Shown here: positions 42,427-54,174 of the stretch, piece by piece | Layout of the letters: each line of letters starts with the position of its first letter | Numbering within the stretch: the stretch's first letter is position 1 | Assembly (NCBI GenBank): GCA_922989275.2 | Contig: OV277859.1 | Location: forward strand, 85,370,198-85,434,197 | DNA: 64,000 nucleotides | From: Gari tellinella | Taxonomy: Eukaryota > Mollusca > Bivalvia > Cardiida > Psammobiidae | Direction: 5' to 3' | Notes under the pieces: model-generated | What the model was told of the DNA's origin: nothing | Databases searched by the model: none | Seen by the model: the letters and a program-made list of their open reading frames with translations, nothing else | Position numbers and translations under genes: made by a program

Positions 42427-44089
42427 TATATATGCAGTTCATACATAAAACCACGTGATTCACGGGTTTTATTACCAGAAGATGTTGATATGTTTGAACA
42501 GATTGAATCTGATGTTGAAAAATATAAATTATTGGGAAAAGTTCTCATTACAGGAGATTTAAACCTGATTTTTTAATCTTTGACACTTATTTAGACAATA
42601 ATAATACAGAATTAGAATTAAATGCTCATATTATGCAAAGAGATAGTAAAGACAAAATATTAGACGATCATGGCAAGCGTCTGCTACAACTGTGTAAATC
42701 AACTAATTTATTAATTGCTAATGGACGTTTATGCAATAAAAAAAATACCGGTGAATACACGTTTATTAATTCTAACGGTTGTAGTGTTGTAGACTATTTA
42801 TTATTAAATCACAGAGACTTCAGCATCATCAAACATTTTGAAATCCAATCACTCAATGAGTTTTCTGATCATTGCGCAATACTTTTTACTATAGAGCGTA
42901 AAAGTCCAGAGATTGAATCACGTGACACAACTGCCGACAATGAACAATACATAGCGTGGGACGTCTCTCAGGTAGGGGCGTTCCGCGAACTACTACTAGA
43001 CGACAATAATTCGCTACTACAACTGACCGCAAATTTACATAACAATAGCATAGATCAAACTATCGAAACCTTTACAAATCTTATCCGACACGCGCTTAGC
43101 ATATTCGGTAGAGAAAAACAATCAATTTCAAAGAAACAGACGAAAAATAAATGGTTTAATTAGGAGTGCTATGACGCTCGAAGAAAATTTAATAAATATA
43201 GGAATATATTTTTACGACATAAAACTAATGAAAATAAAATATCTTTTCTAAGAAGCAAAAATGAGTATAACAAGATAAAAAAGAAATGCAAAAAAGAAAT
43301 TAAAAGAAATGAAAGGGGATCGAATCTCGAAACTCGCAAAGTCAAACCCCAAATCCTTCTGGAAAAATGTTAAAACACAATACAAAAATAATGTTACCAA
43401 CCCAGATATTCCTATTCAGGACATGTATAAACACTTTGACACATTATATGGGACCAAATCGCAAAACTCTGAGGAAGACATTGATTCAGCGGAAATTATA
43501 TTAGACCAAGATTTAGACTCAAACTTTACGCAAGAAGAACTAAAAAGTGCAATTTTCGCACAAAACAATTCAAAAAGCCCCGGTGAAGACCTCTTAATAG
43601 CAGAAATATTTAAATCTACATTCGATATAATTTCTCCATTTTTACTATTTTTTTATAATAAAATATTCAACGACGGTACTTATCCCGAAAATTGGGGTCA
43701 TGGAATTATCGTACCTTTGTTCAAGGGCGGGGATCCGGAACCAAAAAATTTTAGAGGAATAACTTTAAATAATATCATGTCAAAAATTTACTCCAAATTG
43801 CTTGTAACTAGATTAACCAATTGGGCTGAAACACACGAAAAATTCATTGATAACCAGTTTGGTTTTCAAAAAGGAAAATCTACTGTAGACTGCATATTCA
43901 TTCTTCATTCCCTTATTACTAAAACATTATCTGAAAAGAAAAAACTTTATGTTGCCTTTCTCGATTGGGAAAAAATGTTTGACAGAATCGACAGAGTATA
44001 CTTATGGCAGAAACTTTTAAGTGAGAATATTAGTACAAAATTCATAAAAGCAATACGATCGATGTACTCTGTAGTTAAAGCAATCGTAC

Positions 44090-44724
44090 ATTATCACAAT
44101 AGATCACAAAGACTTACTGTTACAATATAGACTCTCTGTATAATTACCAAAGGCGTTAAGCGTAAAGTGAAAATCATGTTCACAGTTTGCAATTTTGCAT
44201 ATACAATGTATATAATTTTCATGCGACAATAAAACCTTAAGGTGCATTCTGCTTTACTTTCAATCAATTAAGTGATCATCTTTCTTTAAAACTAGAAACA
44301 TGCTATGGGGTAATGAGTTAATTATATAATTCCTTTGTTTTCTAATATAAGTTAAATTGTCTACAATTCTACCTGAGCTATAATTGAATAATTTTGTGCA
44401 ATACACTAGCTGTACTTTCAGTTTCTGTAACGACAAGAAACTGTAATCTGTATAGTTTAAGTCTAATAAAGAATATGTTCGATTCTGTCCTGCTATCCAT
44501 CCTTGCAAGCAAATACTTGACTCACTGTCACTGTATAGGCCAGCTCAGCCCAAGTAAAAAGACTTTAACTCTTTACTACATTAATATCACTTACGATTAC
44601 CTCCCTTCGACAAGCAGGACATGGGTTTGATCGCTCCGCGTAAAATTTATAAAAAGTGCATTTTTAAGGTAAAAGAAGAGACTATATTTTAACAAATGCT
44701 GAGGGAAATGTAAATTATTAATGC
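44090..44724. repeat. About 630-bp direct repeat, copy 2
   Basis: Begins within TTATCACAATAGATCACAAA at the LINE break and ends AAATGTAAATTATTAATG. Followed by a half family-1 MITE (44,725-44,870). Confidence 0.88.
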
Positions 44725-44869
44725 GCAATTTAACACATGTAGATCTAATTTATTCCTCCACTCCAAGAATTTTTTTTTTTTTATACTGGAATCAATAAGG
44801 GTCATAAGAAATATTTTTTATACCCTAGCAGATGGGGCATTATACCAAAAGTCAAAACCTTCTAAGTTT

Positions 44870-45640
44870 TATTACATTTCATTGATAATCCTTGTTCCGT
44901 TGTTGGTTACTGCCTCATATATATAGAAAAAAATTACATATTAGAATAGATCTTGATCTCTTTCTAGAAGTGGATTTTTTTCTTCAGAATCATATGGATT
45001 CAGCTGCGTACTCGCGTATAGGCAGCTACGCGCCTGCTATTCTCATCAATGGACCCTTGTGATGACAGGATAATTTTTGACGGATGCCGTCCTCAGGGTC
45101 TCATGGCAGTAGCCCAAAAACAGGGAGGAAATTTAGTTTTGCCTCATTCCTTAAAATCACAGATTGAGTCACATTTACTAGTTAAAATCACACAATTATT
45201 GCTAAAAGTCATTTTGAGAACAATTTCTGACCTCAAATCAATTAGCTTCAGGTTGCTATTCATCTAATTTTAAACTTTTCAAAATACTCTAGCAGAGGTT
45301 GTTTTTATGCTGTTTACATGCCAGCTAGTACATGTACACGCTATATACACAGAGATGATACACACTGGATTTAAACCAGATTTAAATCTCTGGATTAAAA
45401 GTCAAATAAAGTGTTTTAAAGATATTTTTGGGTACCAGGCTGGTGTTTTTTTGCATCCTGAATCTGTCGGTAGTCTTACTTTTGATAATAATGAGTCCGG
45501 TTGGGTTTAATTAAATAGAGAACAGAACATATTCTCCCAATTTTGAGTCTTAATTCCGGTGTACTGTGAGGACAGCGCCTGAAGTCTAAAAATAGCTCGC
45601 TGTCTCTCACTGTACACATAGTGGACTACGCCCCTGCCAG
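44870..45640. other. Intergenic, nothing recognised
   Basis: No exon, array or clear inverted-end element; short open frames here have no family features. Confidence 0.45.
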
Positions 45641-45688
45641 TATAAGTGTAGGAGAAGTCATTTGAAGAAATTGTTGACAACGGACGGA

Positions 45689-46500
45689 CCATGGAGAAAG
45701 GACAAATGGAGAAGTATCCGGCCTGCTCGCGATTTATCGTGTCGTTCAAAATCGGTAAATCAGCGGCGCTTGCTGGCGGCTAGAAAACAATGTTTTTCCG
45801 AAAGTTTGGTGTTAATAGAATTGCTTTTAATGTTATCTTTTCGTTATAAATTTTAATACAGATGTTTTATTAGACCATGATCTCACGACTAGTACAAAAT
45901 TTGAGGCGATAGCTTATAATTTGTTTGTTTAGTGAGTTTGTGAAAATGAGAGAGAAAACGTACAGTACTGTATTTTCCGTTTTTCCTACGAAAGTTTGGT
46001 GTTAATAGAAATGCTTTTAATGCTATCTTTTCGTTATAAATTTTAATACAGATGTTTTATTAAACCATGATCTCACGACTAGTACAAAATTTGAGGCGAT
46101 AGCTTATAAATTGTTAGTTTAGTGAGGTTTTGAAAACGAGAGAAAAACGAATTTTTTCATTTACCTACGAAGTTTGGTGTTAATAGAAATGCTTTTAATG
46201 TCATCTTATCGTTATAAATTTTAATACAGATGTTTTATTTGACCATTATCTTACGCGTAGTACAAAATTTGAGGCGATAGCTAGCTTATAAATTGATAGT
46301 TTAGTGAGGTTTTGAAAACGAGAGAAAAACGTATTTTTTCGTTTACCTACGAAGTTTGTGCGTGTCTATATTTCTCTGCCACTGTCTGTATTTATGTCTC
46401 TGTTTCTCTTTGTGACTGTCTCTCTGTCTGTCTGTTTTTCTCTTATCTCTGTCTGTCAGTCTCTCGCTTCTTCTTTTCTGTCTCCATCCTTCTGTATGAA

Positions 46501-46533
<33 letters not shown>

Positions 46534-48355
46534 GATGATCCTCATGCGGAGAAATGGTAAAATGTGTCATAAAGAGCTTAATTCGAAAAAGGGGTAAACT
46601 ATATTTCAAGCGACATACTCTATGAATCCGACATTTTTGCAGCCTGGTCTGGATTACAACTGTTTGCAATTGCAATAGTCATCATGTTACTGGTATTCAG
46701 TAATGAGAGGGTTAATCCAGTCATAAACCAAACCAGGTGCATTGATGTTGGGTTTTTTTTCCAATTCAATTCTATTATCTTTATTTTTTGTGATTTGTAT
46801 AATATATAAACATCATGCGGTTACAGAAGTAAAAAACACAGGTTCAAGTTACACGCACGGGTAGCATTGATCTTTTTTAACCCCCTGGTGTCCAGTTCCC
46901 TAACATGCACTTCATAGATAATCGGCATTTCAAGAAGCATGGACTTCATGCTGGGAGAGTTTTATGACGCTTATAAATGTCCTGCTATCTGTGTACGGTT
47001 ACGTAATGTGTCACATTCCTTTGTGATGTGTAATATGGCAGACATGTAGTTTACAGATGAATAGACCTAGCGATCAGCAGGCAAAGAGTTTAGCAGTTAC
47101 TAAAATAGATTGCTTTAGGCATTGGCTGCTTTATAATTTACTCCGTTATATAAGACATAAGTAAAGCAGAAAGAAACGGAGATCTCATGTTATCATGTTT
47201 GCAATTAATTTCTGAAGATAATGCAAACTGTTACCTCTTTCATAGAAATGGGACGGATAATATGTATATTTTAGTCTGGATGTAAAACTAACCCTAAATT
47301 CATTTTTTTAAAGTAATATGTTAATAATTCTAATTTTCCTTTCAATAATAATAATGATCACATACGACATAATAATACAGTTACAACTTTGGCCGTTTTG
47401 GATTTTGGCCGTTTGACGCGCACTCCTTTCAAATGTCTCTTTACATACAAAATGGATTTTTTTTTTGCCTCCAAGGAAATATTTCCTCCATGTAGAACAT
47501 TGTAACAATGCATGAACACATTTTTAGAAGTTTAGAAGTTTGCTTAAGTTTTTATACGGAAGGAATTCTTTTCTTACGCGAGTTGGTCTAGTCATTTCAT
47601 TTGCCAGCAACCTTTGTAGGTCATCATTACTTTTTTCGCTTCAAGAAAAACCCTGGTATTTTTACAACCGAAAGATAAGTGTCACGGCTTTATATCAAGA
47701 CCTTTTTTAAAAAATATATATATATATCGGACGAAAATTATGGATTCAATTCAAGTTTTTTAAACGGGACGTAGTATATATTTCGCGATCGCCTGCTCTC
47801 GTTTATCGACTATTTCATTTGGCCATCGCTCTTTAACTCGCCATAAAATTTGTCGATTTCGAAAATAAACACTTGCATTTTTACAACTGAAAGAAAAATA
47901 TCTAAGCTTTCCTTTAAGACCATTTCTTTGAAAATCGGTCGAAAATTGAGGGTTTTATGAAAGGTTTTGTAACGGGGCGTGATATATTTATGCGCTAGTG
48001 CTTGCTCCCTTTTATCGGCAAATTCATTTGGAAACCACTCTTTAACTCGCCATAAAACTGATCAATTTTAAAAATAAAATCTGTTATTTTTACAAGTGAA
48101 AGATAAATATCTTAGCCTTCTTTTAAGACCATTATAATGAAAATCGGGTGAAAATTAAGGATTTTATGTAACTTAAACTAACAGTAGGTAACCATTCAAC
48201 ACGATAAAAAACGCGATAGCCAGCTATCGGCGTACCGTGCAGTTGAATTATCGATCGATTAAGCGTTATCGCACATACAGGTAACGGACGACACCATTTT
48301 CGGGAAAATGCAGATTTGAGTATAAGTTACTTCTCCATTTGTCCTTTCTCCATGG
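45689..48355. mobile_element. 2,667-bp element with perfect 28-bp inverted ends
   Basis: CCATGGAGAAAGGACAAATG... at 45,689-45,716 is exactly complemented at 48,328-48,355; 6-bp duplication GACGGA on both sides. Inside: three about 185-bp repeats (45,800-46,350, GTTTGGTGTTAATAGAA), a CT-rich tract (46,375-46,535), and three about 200-bp repeats (47,620-48,130, TTAACTCGCCATAAAA). No transposase frame seen; superfamily unknown. Confidence 0.78.
46375..46535. repeat. CT-rich low-complexity tract
   Basis: TCTGTCTGTCTCTCTCTCTC-type sequence; its long open frames in both directions are compositional. Confidence 0.8.
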
Positions 48356-48406
48356 GACGGACACAGCACAATCAAAATAGCTCATCTTGGCACTACGTGC
48401 CAGGTG

Positions 48407-48641
48407 TTGAGGACCGCCTGTATAACTCAGTGGTAGAGCATCCGCTTGCAGTGCGGGAGGATGCAGGTTCAATCCCTGGCTGGGTTTGGCGCTTAATATT
48501 TCGGGTTAGCAATACGACTGGTTCGTCGGTGTCAGGATAACGTGACCGCCGGGTACATGCGAGTCCCAATGGTGCATTTAAAAAGTCACCCCTTCTCATA
48601 ATCATCAATCTTGATGGAGAAAAGTATTAAGAAGAAGAAGA
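48407..48641 (+). mobile_element. tRNA-derived SINE, (AAG)n tail
   Basis: The head (48,411-48,484) folds like a tRNA with A box TAACTCAGTGGTAGAGCATC, B box GGTTCAATCCC and anticodon-loop TTGCAGT (Cys-like GCA). A unique body follows, then AAGAAGAAGAAG. Duplicated AGGTG at 48,402-48,406 and 48,642-48,646. Confidence 0.78.
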
Positions 48642-48659
48642 AGGTGAGCTAAACAACAG

Positions 48660-49400
48660 AAGAAAGAAAATCTTAGTTTTTAAAATTCTTACTTTCCTCC
48701 AGGCGAAGATCTAGAATAATAGCAACTGCGTTAATTTATATCGTATCTAAAGCATGACCAGAAATTTGGACTATTGCCACGACAGAGCCAATATAGATTA
48801 TTTTTCCCTGGATCTGCACAATTTGAAAACGAAATAGTGGATTTTTAGCTAAACGTTTGCCTAGGATCACATACAGGAAACGGTGTAGATGTAAATATTG
48901 CAGCCACAGCAGACGAAACGGAATTTGACAGACGGCGGGAAATAAAAATGTCATGTGAAAAATATCGATGATGGTTTACTATTTAGCCAGCAATTTCTTG
49001 AATAGCGTAATATTTTACTTTGATTATTCAGATAAACATAAACTAAAGTTATATGAAAATTTGATGATTGTTATGGAATTTGGAAATTAGCGGCGGTAGA
49101 AATAGAACTTTGCTCGGATTTATTCCAAGCCGTTTCTCGGATTTAGGGCAGAAAAAACGGGCAATCCGCTTCCACAAAGTAGTTATATACCCTATATGTT
49201 TGGCTTATTTACCCATATATCTAATCTGTTATCAGTGCTCAATATTTGACCACATAAAAACCCACAAAATTACCAGATTTATCGGAAACGGGTCAAAGCG
49301 CCCCAGGTCGAAACGCCCCCTAGTCAAAACGCACCCAAAGTGGCAAAAACGCCCTCACCACTTGTCAAAACGCCATCATATTTATTTTTTAAATTTTTAT
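48660..49400. other. Intergenic, AAACGCC-rich patch
   Basis: 49,285-49,375 repeats TCAAAACGCC-like words about six times. GACGGCGGGAAAT at 48,933 is a possible promoter word; no transcript evidence. Confidence 0.35.
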
Positions 49401-49406
49401 ACCCTA

Positions 49407-51205
49407 GAGTAAAGTACCCTAATTTCGACACCTTAAGACACATTTTCGTTGTAAAGATGAGAGTTTGTAGTTATCCTAACTTCGACACAGCAACAAACAA
49501 AACAATACATTTACCCACGTTTTCTAATTACTATTGCATATGAAAGTCCTTGAGAATGCAGTGCAATATGTTACTAACTTGAGCTGCTTTGGGTGCCTTA
49601 TTTCGACAGTGGGGCCCCAATTTCGACACCCAAACATAGTTTTTTAAAAAAGACATAAAAAACATACTCCTTTCAGATTTAACATTATCTAAATGATTAT
49701 ATCATTTAAAAGCACATTTTTGTCATATCTGGTTTGTGTTACTGGCATAAAAGTTCAAATTTAACAGCATTCAACTGTTAAAATTTAAAACAAGACTATT
49801 CCAATGATTTTGGCAAATCTGTTTGTGTTAATTGGCTGCAATTAAGGATCGTAGGATACCCGATACGCTAATTAAACCACCATGAGCTTTGGAATAGTCC
49901 TATATAACTGTACGCTTTGTTTAACCTTCTGCATGCTACCGGTGAATTCATGATACTGGTGCAAACATTTTCGCGTATCTCGCTGTCTGATTTGGATCCA
50001 AACTTTGTTTGCCTACCTGATGATTTTTTAAATGAAAATGTAATACGAGTCGAGAACTGATACATAGCTTTGCATAGCAAGCCGAATGTTAATGTAATAG
50101 TATGGCTTTCACATGTATACAAAGTAAGCATGCAGCCAGTGGCGTCCTAAAAGGCTATGATAATAATCCACACAACACCAAAGACACAAGGAAATGAATC
50201 AATGGCAATCTTTACAGATGATATTACAAGCAATATTTCATCTCTAATGCACTTGATATGTCATCCACACGTACGACATGAAGCGGATCCACTCTTTAGG
50301 GCTGCCTTCATCAGATTGATAGCCGGTGCACATTAGCTGTAGGACTTTGTCATCAATGTCTATCAACTGTTGCTTACCCTCAATCAGAGTCTTCAAGATT
50401 GTGATTTGTTTTCATTAAATATACAATATCTTAGTGACACCTATTCTGCTTTAATTTGCTTGATATTTTCCTTTGATCTTCACCTCTTTGGACTCTTTTT
50501 ATTCTCCCTACTCTTCATGAAGTTTCTTTGCCTTTTTGAAACCCTGACCCAAACGGAAACCCACCTCACGGGCTGCCCCCCCCCCCCCCCCCCCCCCCCA
50601 AAAAAAAACCCATAAAAAATCTGTGTCTGCCGTGATTTGAACCACTAACCACCAATTATCGAAGGCGTTAAGTGCCCCCTGTCTTTGTACACTCAACCAT
50701 TAGCGCAAACGTTATTTAGCATGTATATAAATATATGTTTAGAGTGCAATGTGAATCTAAATTTAGGGGTGTTGAATTAAGGAGCAATCAATTATTTTGG
50801 CACCTTATTTCGACACCCCTAAGTCTGAAGGTCAAATCGCCTAACAGACAAGCAAGGATCAGTCAACATGATAAACAACAATAATAAATGAGTTTCTGGA
50901 GTCCGTAATGGCTAAATTTTACAAAAACTAAAGCACCACATTTAGGTTCTGGTATGATGCCCCTTAACAGTTTCCGTAAGACACACTTTTTCGGTCTTTG
51001 AAAATTTTCGATTTTTTTTTCGACAGACCTATGTCATCAAACATACGCCAGTGTGAATAGATTTTGTTCGTGACGTCAACATTTAAATTTGACGTCATTA
51101 AATTATCAATCAAAATATTGATTTAAACATTTAATCAGGAGAAATGGATATGGTTGTAAGAAGGTGTCGAATTAAGGGGCCTGTCGAATTTAGGTGCCAT
51201 TGCTC
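49407..51205. mobile_element. 1.8-kb element with TTTCGACA-rich ends
   Basis: Left GAGTAAAGTACCCTAATTTCGACA and the complement of the right end (GAGCAATGGCACCTAAATTC, then GACA) match imperfectly, with TA at both borders. TTCGACAC recurs near 49,425, 49,485, 49,605, 49,620, 50,808, 51,166 and 51,183. A poly-C tract (50,576-50,599) and a weak tRNA-like stretch (50,625-50,710, minus strand) lie inside. Confidence 0.55.
50576..50599. repeat. Poly-C tract
   Basis: Twenty-odd C residues followed by A-rich sequence. Confidence 0.9.
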
Positions 51206-52205
51206 TATATAGATCTACTCAGCATCACAAATCTCGCAGCATCACTATTCTCGCGGTAAAATCCACCGGCCTATCCAGATATTTCCTGTCAATCGCAGTT
51301 GACATTACTTTGCGTGATCTGATAAAAATCATGTAGATCACGGAATTATATTATAATTCAACATTTAAAGCTGCAAAATTAGCAGTATTTTGGTTGTAAT
51401 GTAAAACACCACTGTCCAGCGTATTCACTGCCTAGAAAAATGAAGGTTTCACTGTATGAATGAATACAATTGATTTGAAAATTTTAATTTGATGTTAAAT
51501 CGTCTTTCAATCTTTCCGTTTGTTAATATTGCAATTAACTTTAATTTGAACCCAAATTGAGTGAACTCTGACCATGTACTGTTGCCTCTACAGAGCTTGA
51601 CCTATATACCGCGAGAATTGTGATGTTACATAGCGTCAAGTATACAAACTTGCCAACTGGCACGAAATAAACATGTTTTTTATTGTTTTAAACCTGCAGA
51701 TCAAAATTTCTTGTTCAGCAGTTATCACATTAATTTCTAAATATTGCCAGAAAGAGTGCCAAAATTAAAGTAAGATTTTGGTTGAACTACACCTTTTATT
51801 TAAACGTTATAAGTACCGTGAGAATACAGATGTACAGTATACATGTTTGGCTTATTTACCCATATATCGAATCTGTTATCAATACCCAAATATACTCTGC
51901 CACACAAAAATGGGTTCCTGAAGTGGCTTTTTTCGACATCAGATGATAATTTGATTGGAGGGCTGGCATCCATCTGTTGAATTCCATTATTAATGTTGTT
52001 GACGGAACCTGCAGTGGTTCACCGAGGAAAAATCACAAAGTCGACTCCTGGAGATTCTTTCTTTCTTTCACATACGGCGCTTCTTAGGGCAAAACACGCC
52101 GATGTTGGTCAGGGATCCAGTCATTGGCTAAGCCTGCAACACTTAGCCATAGACTAGTTCCCCGTGCCTCTCCCATAATGTGCACATCTTGGCAGGAGTG
52201 AGAGT
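51206..52205. other. Intergenic, nothing recognised
   Basis: AT-rich; repeats the phrase CATGTTTGGCTTATTTACCC (51,842) also found at 49,195, so part may be a duplicated flank. Confidence 0.4.
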
Positions 52206-52206
52206 G

Positions 52207-52480
52207 TTAGATAGATAGATAGATAGATTTATTTCAATATCATGTAACATGACAATAGTTAACAACACACATATACATCTTAAAACAAAACACAATTTAT
52301 AAAAATTGCAATGATTAAATATATGTTGTGTTATGAACTATGTCAGTCACATCAATATCAAGGATTATAAATACCACGAATGAGGAACAATGTTGTTCAC
52401 CACCCGTGGTATTACACAAAAAAGAGAAAGGACATCTCTTATTTCCATTGTGGTCCTTATTGATATTGATGGTCTGACAT
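52207..52480 (-). mobile_element. LINE 3' end with (ATCT)n tail
   Basis: On the minus strand TGATATTGAAATAAATCTAT runs into ATCTATCTATCTATCT at 52,228-52,207, a typical LINE terminus. The body upstream is non-coding. Confidence 0.6.
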
Positions 52481-52559
52481 AGAGAGGCATGATCTATAAA
52501 CTAATAAGATTAAATATGAAATGAATAAATTAAAAATGTTACTAATAAACAGGCACTAT

Positions 52560-53100
52560 GCGCTTTATATAATGGATTTTAATTTAACTGATCTGGATCC
52601 AAACTAACATACAGAAATAGAAGAGGTTTTATTTACTAATCTGGATCTGCACTAATAGACAGAAATAACATTTTTTTACATTTGAACCAATGCCACACAT
52701 CAACATAAGAGATTTGTATTTATTAATCTGGATCCAAACAAATGGAATCACCATATTAATGAGTTTTCAATAATAATAGTCTGGATCCAAACTAAAGAAC
52801 AGAAATATTTCAAATTCTTATTTTTATTCATTAATCTAGATCCAAATAATTGCGATCTCCATAAAATAGATTTTTAGATTGTCTGTTTCAAAGAAACTAT
52901 GAGCTCATATATTGTCATCACTCCGGCGTACTTCTGCCTAATTGTTGTTGTTGGCGTCATCTTTGTCCGAAATGTTAGTAAGGAGCTTTCTGCATTGTTG
53001 TACATCCGCAAAGTGAAGTTTGATAGGGGTATATAGTAGTCAGTGTGTTGGTTGGTCTGTCTGTCTGTCTGTCTGTCTGTCCATCTGTGGCACAAAAAAT
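52560..53100. repeat. Dispersed CTGGATCCAAAC words and (TGTC)n tract
   Basis: Four to five copies of TAATCTGGATCCAAAC.AA about every 70 bp (52,588-52,850), then GTCTGTCTGTCTGTCTGTC at 53,057-53,081. Confidence 0.6.
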
Positions 53101-53640
53101 CTTGTGGAGAAAACTACTTCTACATTTCTTTACCGATAGACATCAAACTTTGCATTATATGCATTTATAACAAAGTGCAGATTTGACACAAACTATTTCT
53201 ACATTTCTTTACTAATTGACATCAAATTGACATCATATAAATACATTTATGTGACATATTTTTCAAGTGATTTGTCCTAAGAAGGACAGAGTTCTGACTC
53301 CTGATTGGACTTACACAATATTGTGGTACAAACCATTTCTAGATCTATTTCTGTACAAATTGAGAACACATTTTGTATGCATTAAGAATGAAGTGTAGAA
53401 GTTTATGACACAATTTTCTTTCTTGTCTTCCAAAGAATTACAGAGTTATGGCCCTTGAATGAGTTTAATAAATGTTGTAAAGCAAACGACTTCTACATCT
53501 CTGTACCAGATAAAATTTTGGACAAATTATGCATGATGGGGGTATTCATCACCTTCCGTGATAGTTCTAGTTTTTATTTTGCTTTAGACAGAAACATGTA
53601 TCTAAGAAGTTATATACATGTGTCTTCTATTGAGTTGTTG
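53100..53640. other. Degenerate array-type units
   Basis: AACTACTTCTACATTTCTTT and TATTTCTACATTTCTTTAC recur about 85-110 bp apart; resembles decayed array element sequence. Confidence 0.45.
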
Positions 53641-53645
53641 CTTTA

Positions 53646-54134
53646 CCCATTACCCCATAGACTGTTTCTAGTTTTGAAGACAGTTGCAGACCATTTGACA
53701 CTTTCAACCCTTATAAATTTGTCTTGTGGGTATTTATTATCCTTTTGAACTATTCTACTACAAGCATCTTGAACCAGTCTACTGTTGCAATTTTGATATG
53801 ACAACAAAAAGCAATGAAAATATCAAACAGTGCAGACCCTGATCAGAAGGCTCCTATAGGAGCCCTCTGATCAAGGTCTACACTATTTGCATATATAATC
53901 AATAATCTCTACAGAGTGCTGTAGGGTTAAAAGGGTTAAAGCAGGTTGAAAGTAAAGCAGAATGCGCCATAAGGCGCATTCTGCTTTACTTTCAGCCAGC
54001 ATTAAGCTATCACGTGCTAGAAATAAAGAAAATATTTGTTGTGATACATATCCATGACTGCTTCAATTTGAACTATTTTTTTCAGTTGAGGAATAAATCA
54101 AAGGCGTTAAAAAGCGTATTTATGAGGTAATGGT
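53646..54134. mobile_element. Family-1 MITE interrupted by a family-2 MITE
   Basis: CCCATTACCCCATAGACTG to GAGGTAATGG-TTAA. The stem's outer TTAA is split by the insertion at about 53,704-53,936. It ends 40 bp upstream of the exon at 54,175. Confidence 0.76.
53704..53936. mobile_element. Family-2 MITE nested in family 1
   Basis: TCAACCCTTATAAATTTG to GTAGGGTTAAAAGGG, followed by TTAAAGCAGG of the outer stem; palindrome 53,826-53,893. Confidence 0.7.
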
Positions 54135-54174
54135 TTAATATAGTATTGACTGTAAATACATGTATTTGTTTCAG

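Larger units (their letters stand above)
39518..44096 (+). mobile_element. L1/Tx1-like LINE, truncated at its 3' end, mariner inserted
   Basis: ORF1 (39,518-40,636), endonuclease (40,657-43,163 around the mariner) and the first part of the reverse transcriptase (to 44,096), where sequence jumps into direct repeat copy 2. Losing the 3' half is unusual, since LINEs normally lose the 5' end. Confidence 0.85.
40655..44096 (+). pseudogene. LINE ORF2 (endonuclease plus partial reverse transcriptase), broken
   Basis: Endonuclease blocks: DIVSWNVNGL, ILQETWLS and GGVSVYFKSK before the mariner; VLITGDLN, SVVDYLL and SDHCAILF after it. A frameshift lies near 42,568, an in-frame TAG at 43,161, and another shift near 43,305. 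The RT part has KSPGEDLLIAEIFK, NFRGITLNNIMSKIYSKLL, QFGFQKGKSTVDCIF and AFLDWEKMFDRIDR, then stops at 44,096 before the YADD motif. Confidence 0.86.
45640..48655. mobile_element. 3' end of an array-type element, broken by two insertions
   Basis: GAAGAAATTGTTGACAACGG (45,664) continues after the first insertion as CGGACACAGCACAATC and AGCTCATCTTGGCACTACG, and after the second as AGGTGAGCTAAAC, rebuilding the usual hairpin end. Confidence 0.68.

Noticed and set aside
46312..46675. Hydrophobic and Arg-rich frames on both strands
   Set aside because: Both come from the CT-rich tract; composition explains them.
45689..48355. Reading the element as a cloned vector or synthetic insert because of its perfect ends
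   Set aside because: The ends match only each other, the target is duplicated and the interior is AT-rich genomic-type repeats.
50508..50696. tRNA-like stretch and a poly-Gly frame near the poly-C tract
   Set aside because: The frame is poly-C read in reverse; B-box-like sequence alone is too weak.
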